Shown here: in pieces, positions 52,601-62,846 of the stretch
How positions within the stretch are numbered: the first letter of the stretch is position 1
Layout of the letters: every line of letters starts with the position of its first letter
DNA from: Macrostomum hystrix
Taxonomy: Eukaryota; Platyhelminthes; Macrostomidae
Assembly: GCA_950097015.1 (NCBI GenBank)
Contig: CATNEN010000038.1
Coordinates: 18,424,001 to 18,488,000 of the forward strand
DNA: 64,000 nt
Reading direction: 5' to 3'
Program-made: the position numbers and the translations under genes
The notes under the pieces: model-generated
Databases searched by the model: none
The model's input: only the letters and a program-made list of their open reading frames with translations
What the model was told of the DNA's origin: nothing

Positions 52601-55600
52601 CGATTCGTCAGCCTACACTCGCCTAGTGTCGCCTATGGACGCGCTGTCGCAGAATTTCTCATTGAGCATAGATTTACTGAGCTGCTTCTATTGGCACATT
52701 GCTAGCGCCAGTTGGAAAACTGACGGCTGCAAATCTTCTATGTTAGCGGCTGCCGAGACTGGCTTAGAGTGCCAGTGCAATCATTTGACCGCGTTCTCGG
52801 CACTTAGACTCGGCGCTGAGATGACTGACGGACTTGCTGGGAGACTGCTGGGCACTGAACCGCTCTTGCTGCAGCCTGGGTTAGCCTCCCATACTTCTCT
52901 ATTCCTCTCTCCCCTTCTCTTTTTCTCTCCCCTCCTTCTCTATTCCTCTCTCCCCTCCTTCTCTATTCCTCTCTCCCCTCCTTCTCTATTCCTCTCTCCC
53001 CTCCTTCTCTATTCCTCTCTCCCCTCCTTCTCTATTCCTCTCTCCCCTCCTTCTCTATTCCTCTCTCCCCTTCTCTTTTTCTCTCCCCTCCTCTATTCCT
53101 CTCTCACCTTCTCTTTTTCTCTCCCCCTCCTCTATTCCTCTCTCTCCTTCTCTATTCCTCTCCCCTCCTCTATTCCTCTCTCCCCTCCTTCTCTATTCCT
53201 CTCTCCCCTCCTTCTCTATTCCTCTCTCCCCTCCTTCTCTATTCCTCTCTCCCCTCCTTCTCTATTCCTCTCTCCCCTCCTTCTCTATTCCTCTCTCCCC
53301 TCCTTCTCTATTCCTCTCTCCCCTCCTTCTCTATTCCTCTCTCCTCCTCCTCTATTCCTCTCTCTCCTCCTCTATTCCTCTCCCCCTCCTTCTCTATTCC
53401 TCTCTCCCCTCCTCTAGTCCTCTATCCCCTCCTTCTATTCCTCTCTCCCCTCCTTCTCTATTCCTCTCTCCCCTTCTCTTTTTCTCTCCCCTCCTCTATT
53501 CCTCTCTCCCCTCCTTCTCTATTCCTCTCTCCCCTCCTTCTCTATTCCTCTCTCCCCTCCTTCTCTATTCCTCTCTCCCCTCCTTCTCTATTTCTCTCTC
53601 CCCTCGTCTATTCCTCTCTCCCCTTCTCTTTTTCTCTCCCCTCCTCTATTCCTCTCTCACCTTCTCTTTTTCTCTCCCCCTCCTCTATTCCTCTCTCCCC
53701 TTCTCTATTCCTCTCCCCTCCTCTATTCCTCTCTCCCCTCCTTCTCTATTCCTCTCTCCCCTTCTCTTTTTCTCTCCCCTCCTCTATTCCTCTCTCCCCT
53801 CCTCTATTCCTCTCTCCCCTCCTTCTCTATTCCTCTCTCCCCTCCTTCTCTATTCCTCTCTCCCCTCCTTCTCTATTCCTCTCTCCCCTCGTCTATTCCT
53901 CTCTCCCCTCCTTCTCTATTCCTCTCTCCCTTCCTTCTCTATTCCTCTCTCCCCTCCTTCTCTATTCCTCTCTCCCCTCGTCTATTCCTCTCTCCCCTCC
54001 TTCTCTATTCCTCTCTCCCTTCCTTCTCTATTCCTCTCTCCCCACCTTCTCTATTCTCTCTGCCCTCCTTCTCTATTCCTCTCTCCCTTCCTCTATTCCT
54101 CTCTCACCTTCTCTTTTTCTCTCCCCCTCCTCTATTCCTCTCTCCCCTCCTTCTCTATTCCTCTCTCCTCCTCCTCTATTCCTCTCTCTCCTCCTCTATT
54201 CCTCTCCCCCTCCTTCTCTATTCCTCTCTCCCCTCCTCTAGTCCTCTATCCCCTCCTTCTATGTTCCTCTCCCCTTTTCCCCTTCTACTTATCTTCTCTA
54301 TGTTCCCCCCTGTCAGTTAATGCTTCGACCATCGCCAACCTGTTGTGCTTCCATTTCAGTGTTTCAATTTTGCCCTTCGCAATAGCGGCCACAGCTGTTT
54401 TGCTTGTTCTCTGCTTGGTCAAGACACTGCAGTGGGACTCGGCTAACAATCGAGCGCCTCTTATTGTTGTTCCCTTGCCTGACAACTGCTTAGTTACGCG
54501 TTCTAGCCCTGAGGGAGACTGGCGACTGCGGCAGCGGCTTCAGCAGCAGCAGCAGCAGCAGCAGCTTTACTTAGTCAGCGTGGAAACCGGTTTCAGTCGA
54601 TTTGCTGGGACAAACGCCAGGGTGAGGCTTGGTGTGATGCTCATGTAATATTTAATTCTACGAGTACATTATCTTCTATTGTCAGAGTCTATTGTAAGCT
54701 GTCACTCTAAACTGTCACTCTAAAGTGTCAGTCAAAACTGTCAGTCAAAACTGTCACTCTAAAGTGTCATTCTAAAATGTCACTCTAAAGTGTCACTCTA
54801 AAATGTCACTCTAAAATGTCACTCTAAAGTGTCACTCTAAACTGTCACTCTAAAATGTCACTCTAAAGTGTCACTCTAAACTGTCACTCCAAAATGTCAC
54901 TCTAAACTGTCACTCTAAACTGTCACTCTAAACTGTCACTCTAAACTGTCACTCTAAACTGTCGCTTTAAAGTGTTACTCTAAACTGTCACTCTAAACTG
55001 TCACTCTAAAATGTCACTCTAAACTGTCACTCTAAACTGTCGCTCTAAACTGTCACTCTAAACGGTCACTCTAAACTGTCACTCTAAACTGTAACTCTAA
55101 ACTGTCACTCTAAAATGTCACTCTAAACTGTCACTCTAAACTGTCACTCTAAAATGTCACTCTAAACTGTCACTCTAAAATGTCACTCTAAACTGTCACT
55201 CTAAACTGTCGCTCTAAACTGTCACTCTAAACGGTCACTCTAAACTGTCACTCTAAAGTGTCAGTCAAAACTGTCAGTCAAAACTGTCACTCTAAACTGT
55301 CACTCTAAACTGTCACTCTAAACTGTCACTCTAAACTGTCGCTTTAAAGTGTCACTCTAAACTGTCACTCTAAACTGTCACTCTAAAATGTCACTCTAAA
55401 CTGTCACTCTAAACTGTCACTCTAAACTGTCACTCTAAACTGTCACTCTAAACTGTCACTCTAAACTGTCACTCTAAACTGTCACTCTAAAATGTCACTC
55501 TAAACTGTCGCTTTAAAGTGTCACTCTAAAGTGTCACTCTAAACTGTCACTCTAAAATGTCACTCTAAAGTGTCACTCTAAACTGTCACTCTAAAATGTC

Positions 55601-58600
55601 ACTCTAAAGTGTCACTCTAAACTGTCACTCCAAAATGTCACTCTAAACTGTCACTCTAAACTGTCACTCTAAACTGTCACTCTAAACTGTCGCTTTAAAG
55701 TGTTACTCTAAACTGTCACTCTAAACTGTCACTCTAAAATGTCACTCTAAACTGTCACTCTAAACTGTCGCTCTAAACTGTCACTCTAAACGGTCACTCT
55801 AAACTGTCACTCTAAAATGTCACTCTAAACTGTCACTCTAAACTGTCACTCTAAAATGTCACTCTAAACTGTCACTCTAAAATGTCACTCTAAACTGTCA
55901 CTCTAAACTGTCGCTCTAAACTGTCACTCTAAACTGTCACTCTAAACTGTCACTCTAAACTGTCGCTTTAAAGTGTCACTCTAAACTGTCACTCTAAACT
56001 GTCACTCTAAAATGTCACTCTAAACTGTCACTCTAAACTGTCACTCTAAACTGTCGCTTTAAAGTGTCACTCTAAACTGTCACTCTAAACTGTCACTCTA
56101 AAATGTCACTCTAAACTGTCACTCTAAACTGTCACTCTAAACTGTCACTCTAAACTGTCACTCTAAACTGTCAATCTTAACTGGCACTTGTTGATCGCTT
56201 AAAAACTTTGCTGTCGAAAAAGCAGCAAATAATATGCAACTTGAACTAGAGCTTGCTGTCGCCATTTTCAGAAAAAATAAAAAAATTTGTCACGCACTTT
56301 GTCAAGATTTTCCGTTAGTGTAATTAAATTTGTTTTAAATGAAAGATTGAACAACAGTCATGTAGATTAGCCAGTATTAAATTGATAAATTTAATTAAAC
56401 AGCTTCGTGTTTTTGTGGATAGCTTTCGGCAATTGGTGAGGCCAACCATTTCCGTTCATTTCCGTTCAAATTGCAGATTTTTGGCCATTAAATACTGCCA
56501 GTTAAACTTGATAGTTCGTTACTAAGGTTTAGAAGCTTACTTATAATAGTTTATCGTTTGTACGTTTGTATTGTATCAGTCTTCTACTAATAGTAGACTA
56601 AGGGTTAAAAAGGCTATATTGTTTTATAATAAAATATCGGTTCCCTGGGGTGCTGACTTGTGCTGAAATACGATCATACCTGATAATTAGGAGATTAGAT
56701 CAAACCTGATAATTAGGAGATTAGATCATACCTGATAATTAGGAGATTAGATCAAACCTGATAATTAGGAGATTAGATCATACCTGATAATTAGGAGATT
56801 AGATCAAACCTGATAATTAGGAGATTAGATCATACCTGATAATTAGGAGATTAGATCAAACCTGATAATTAGGAGATTAGATCATACCTGATAATTAGGA
56901 GATTAGATCAAACCTGATAATTAGGAGATTAGATCTTAACCTGATAATTAGAGATTAGAACATACCTGATAATTAGGAGATTAGATCACACCTGATAATT
57001 AGGAGATTAGATCACACCTGATAATTAGGAGATTAGATCATACCTGATAATTAGGAGATTAGATCATACCTGATAATTAGGAGATTAGACCACACCTGAT
57101 AATTAGGAGATTAGATCACACCTGATAATTAGGAGATTAGATCAAAGCTGATAATTAGGAGATTAGATCTTAACCCGATAATTAGGAGATTAGATCATAC
57201 CTGATAATTAGGAGATTATATCACACCTGATAATTAGGAGATTAGATCAAACCTGATAATTAGGAGATTAGATCATACCTGATAATTAGGAGATTAGATC
57301 ACATCTGATAATTAGGAGATTAGATCACATCTGATACTTAGGAGATTAGATCTTAACCCGATAATTAGGAGATTAGATCATACCTGATAATTAGGAGATT
57401 ATATCACACCTGATAATTAGAGATTAGATCATACCTGATCATTAGGAGATTAGATCATACCTGATCATTAGGAGATTAGATCACACCTGATAATTAGGAG
57501 ATTAGATCATACCTGACCATTAGGAGATACAATACTACCTGAGCCGCCCAACTTACTAAACCCGCCGTCGCAGGTGTACATTTCACTTCATGGCGCGGCT
57601 GGCCAATCGGAGCAGGCCACGCGCGAGCTGCGCCAACCTCACGCCGCCGGCCCGCCAATCACCGGCCGTCTATTCGGACCAGGCTGTCGCTCGCTGTTCC
57701 TCCTCGCCGCTCCGGCAGGCTTGCATCGCCCCGACCGGGTCCGCCTGTGGCACGACGCCGCCGATGGCGAGTCGCCCTCGTGGCTCCTTCGCCGAGTTGA
57801 CATTTGTCGTTTAAATGACCTGACCGATTCGCCGACAGACAATGTGCGACAAGCTAATCCGGAGATTTTCTCGTTTCCATGCAATTCCTGGCTGTCGGCC
57901 GGCTCTGCCAATCTGCGCACTGATCGAGAATTGCACTCCGCCGCCGACAATCAACGGTCCGGAGTTCGATTCCTGGCCAGCCTAGCCGACTGGCTGAAGC
58001 TGGCTTGGTCGGCGCTGCATCCGTGGCTTGCGCCGGTGTACAGGCCGGACTGGCTGGGTGGCAGCCACTCCCAGAGCCTCATGGCCTGCGCCGCTTGGCT
58101 CGGCGCCGTCTGGGCCGCCGCCGTCGGCCTCGTGACTAATCTATCAGCCGAGGATCAGGTTGGCTGGTGCTATTGTTAATTGTCGGATTAGTGATACTAA
58201 CCATGGGACTAGTGTTATTAAGCATGGGATTAGTGTTATTAACTATGGGATTAGTGTTATTAACCATGGGATTAGTGTCATTAGCCATGGGATTAGTGTT
58301 ATTAAGCATGGGATTAGTGTTATTAACCATGGGATTAGTGTTATTAACCATGGGATTAGTGTCATTAACCATGGGATTAGTGTCATTAGCCATGGGGTTA
58401 GTGTTATTAACCAGGGGATTAGTGTCATTAACCATGGGATTAGTGTCATTAACCATGGGATTAGTGTCATTAACCATGGGATTAGTGTACTTAACCATGG
58501 GATTAGTGCTATGTGATCAGTGTTATTAACTGTTAGCAAATATTTTATTCAGCATTTCCACTTATTTCACTTTAATTTCTAGGCTACACTGGACTATTTT

Positions 58601-59954
58601 CCTCTCTATAAAGACTTCATCAATGGCCTACCGTGGGGCATTGGCCTAGCTACCTGTCTCACTGGCTTCTCAATAATCACCTACAGCATGCCAGTAAGTT
58701 TAATTTTGTTCATTTAAACGTCTATTCGAATAGACTACTGTAAGTAGTTTTGTTTAAGCAAAGTACCACTTTGATTTTTTAGGCCACCAGATTCACTTTG
58801 CGCAATCTGATGACCAGTTTTAAAGCAAGCAAAACTGCATCTAGCAACGGTGGCGAGGCGGCGGCAACAACTTTGCAATCAGCGCCATCTGAGCAGCAAC
58901 AGCAGCCTAAAAAGGACATAATTGTTGGCACAGACGGATTAGCGAACATCGCTAGCTTTGGACATCTGCAGAGCTGGGCTGAGCAGGTCAATTAGAATTT
59001 CTGTTGTCTAATCCCATTGGCTGGAATTTCATTGGATGCGATCCTCAGGATTGGGATTTCAGTGTTTAAAATCCTCATGATTCATATTTCTGTGTTTCAG
59101 ATCCTCAGGATTGGGATTTTAGTGTTTAAAATTCTCAGGATTGAGATTTTAGTGTTTCAGATCCTCAGGATTGGGATTTTAGTGTTTCAAATCCTCATGA
59201 TTGGGATTTTAGTGTTTCAAATCCTCGTGATTCATATTTCTGTGTTTCAGATCCTCAGGATTGGGATTTTAGTGTTTCAAATCCTCAGGATTGGGATTTT
59301 AGTGTTTCAGATCCTCAGGATTGGGATTTTAGTGTTTGAAATCCTCATTATTGGGATTTTAGTGTTTCAAATCCTCGTGATTCATATTTATGTGTTTCAG
59401 ATCCTCAGGATTGGGATTTTAGTGCTTCAAATCCTCAGGATTGGGATTTTAGTGTTTCAGATCCTCAGGATTGGGATTTTAGTGTTTCAAATCCTCATTA
59501 TTGGTATTTTAGTGTTTCAAATCCTCGTGATTCATATTTATGTGTTTCAGATCCTCAGGATTGGGATTTTAGTGCTTCAAATCCTCAGGATTGGGATTTT
59601 AGTGTTTCAGATCCTCAGGATTGGGATTTTAGTGTTTCAAATCCTCATTATTGGGATTTTAGTGTTTCAAATCTTCGTGATTCATATTTCTGTTTTTCAG
59701 ATCCTCAGGATTGGGATTTTTATGTTACAGATCTCCATGATTGAGATTTCAGTGTCTTAAAGATCCTCTTGAAGGGATTTCAGTGTCCCAAATCCTTTGC
59801 ATTGCTATATCAAAGTATACTTATCCCCAGATTTGGGATTTTAGGATCAATAATCCTAAATTTTCGTCTATTATATTTTCTAATCTCAGAGTTTCTTTAA
59901 TACTTTACAGGCCTGGCAGATGCGAGCTAGCTGGGCCCTGGCCAGTAAGCTAAT

Positions 59955-59991
<37 letters not shown>

Positions 59992-62810
59992 GCAACAATG
60001 TCTATGGAAGACGCCATCAGTCTAGACAGCATCGAGATGGTCATCACTGGCGCGCGGCATGGATCGAACTGGATGGCCGCAGCCAATGAGTCAGCCGGAC
60101 CCACAGCCCCTAACCCAACCGATGATGAAATGTTTTCAACTCGCGGCCACATCGGCAGCCGGACATCCCTGCTGGCTGAGCTGTGCTGCAATGCCGGCCT
60201 GGTCGTTGGCGCTCTCGGCTGCTCCGCTTGGGCCGCAGCAATGTCCTGGCGGTGAGTAGTTTTCGAAACTGTTTTTTTAGCTCCGGACTTTTAAACGAAA
60301 GGTCGAGAGTTCGAATCTTAGCTAGACCTAAGGGAGAAAAATGATGTCCTTTTGAGCAAGACACTTATTACTCTAGTACTTCTATCCATCCAGCTATTGA
60401 ATAATGCTAGCATTACTTAGGTCTAAAGCGTTTGCCACTCTTGTGGCAGGTCCCCGAGCTCGATTCCGCGGCGAAGCCACATTTATTTGGGGCGCAGCCG
60501 CGGAGAGAAGGCTTGGGCGCTTGTCGTGCAATTTACGCCATTGAGGGCCAACCTCCAAGGCACAGTGAGAGTGTACACTGCCTGACGATGAGAAAGTCAG
60601 GCCAGATGTACACACCTGTGTGAGCGTGGGTCTGCGTACAGTATCTGTGTGCGTGTGTGCTCAGGAGTCAGCGAAATGGGCAGAAATGCCTCCTCGCTGG
60701 CTGCGGGTCTAATGTCACCAAATGATGTGCCACTGCCCGCAGCCCTCCTGCAATTATTGTTATTAATATACTATTATACAGAAGTTGGTCAGTCCACAGA
60801 CTGAACTACCTTGCACTGTCTTCGACAATGCCGCATAAAAATATCGCCTAATTTCTATATTCTTTCGTACCAACTAATTTACAAATCTTGCTAACTAATT
60901 ATGCTAATCGTGTTTAAACTTTAATAAATATAAATATTTATATTATTATTTTGAAAGATTCGATCCCCTGCAGTCGAGTCGGTCGGTTGCACTTGTCGCC
61001 GAATTCGTTCTTATCAGCGGCTGCCTAATCTCACCGCTGGCCTGTTTGATCTTTGCCGCCAGTCGAGCCGCCGCCGGCGCCTCCGTGTCAGCCCTGATGC
61101 GATTCAATGGCCGGCTGTGCAGGCAAGCTGCGGCAGCTTATCGACGGTGGGCAGCGGAACAGATGCGCGCGACTGTTGGCGAGAACGAAGTGAGTGTCCT
61201 TCGGGTATTTCCCTTACATTCGTTTACTTCAGAGACTTCCGTTAGCATCCGTGTCCTTTAGGGATTTTCGTTATCATCCGTGTCCTTTAGGGATTTCCCT
61301 TAGCAACCGTGTCCTTCAGGGATTTCCCTTAGCATGAGTGTTTACTTCAGAGATTTCCATTAGCATCCGTGTCCTTCAGGGATTTCCCTTAGCACCCGTG
61401 TCCTTCATGGATCTCCCTTAGCATTCGTTTACTTCAGAGATTTCCGTTAGCATCTGTGGCCTTCAGGGATTTCCGTTAGCATCCGTGGCCTTCAGGGATT
61501 TCCGTTAGCATCCGTGGCCTTCAGAGATTTCCCTAGTTCACTTGTCCATCAGACCCTCCTGTCCTGCAGGTATTTCCTAACCTTCCAGTCGTTCTAGGAT
61601 CTCCCTAACCTTCCAGTCCTTCGTGGATTTCCCTAACTTTCCAGTCCTTCAGGGATTTCCCTTACTTTCCACTCCTTTAGGGATTTCCCTACTTTTCAGT
61701 CCTTCGCGGCATCCCTCAGCCTCGCACCCAATCCAACCCGATCCCTTCCGCGCCAGGCCGTCTCAATTTATCAGCGCGATCGCGAGCTTCGATTCGCCCA
61801 GCCGCCCAGCTACCAGGAGCTCGCCGAGCAGCGAACCCGCCTCCTGCGCGCCTATCGCAGCCTGCGCTTCGCTTTTCGTCTCACCTTCGGCTTCTTATTG
61901 GCCCTGACTCTGATCGCCCTAGTCTGCGGACACTCAGTCAAGCCGGCTGGTATTGCTATTGATCGTATTCAAGATCTGATTGGCTGGAATCCGAGAACTG
62001 CTCACAAATTAACGGAAAGTTATTCCGTTAAAAATCAACGAAATAACAGTCGGCATAGCGTGACCGTAGTTACACTGTTAAAGACGGCGTTTCTGCGACT
62101 GGTGAAGTGCGACAGCTGTCAGGTGAGCTGGCACATGTGTCTCATTTAGCTTATCATTGTCTCTTAGTTGAGTCTCACATGTCTCGTTTGATTTTTACCT
62201 GTCCCATTGAGTCTTACCTGTCTCATTTGAGTCTTACCTGTCTCATTTAAGTCTCAACTGTCTCATTTGAGTCTCACCTGTCTCATTTGAGTCTCAACTG
62301 TCTCATTTGAGTCTCACCTGTCTCATTTGAGTCTCAACTGTCTCATTTGAGTCTCACCTGTCTCATTTGAGTCTCAACTGTCTCATTTGAGTCTCAACTG
62401 TCTCATTTGAGTCTCACCTGTCTCATTTGAGTCTCACCTGTCTCATTTGAGTCTCACCTGTCTCATTTGAGTCTCAACTGTCTCATTTGAGTCTCAGCTG
62501 TCTCATTTGAGTCTCACCTGTCTCATTTGATTCTCAACTGTCTCATTTGAGTCTAACCTGTCTCATTTGAGTCTCACCTGTCTCATTTGAGTCTCACCTG
62601 TCTCATTTGAGTCTCAACTGTCTCATTTGAGTCTCAACTGTCTCATTTGAGTCTCAACTGTCTCCTTTTTGTTCCCCCTGTCTTTTTAAGACTTATCTAT
62701 CGCAATTGGATTTAATTCTAACTTCAGCCTTCAAATTCAAATTTTAGTGGCATTTAATCGGGCCGCCACAGCTAGCTGTTTGGTCTTGCAGCAGCAGCCG
62801 CAATTCAACT

Positions 62811-62846
<36 letters not shown>

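Noticed and set aside
57639-57950. Minus-strand open frame opposite exon 25
   Set aside because: Shadow of the GC-rich PLAT exon.
59017-59760. 247-codon frame after exon 27
   Set aside because: The unit is 30 bp, so it stays open by arithmetic; exons 27 and 28 already join in phase across it.
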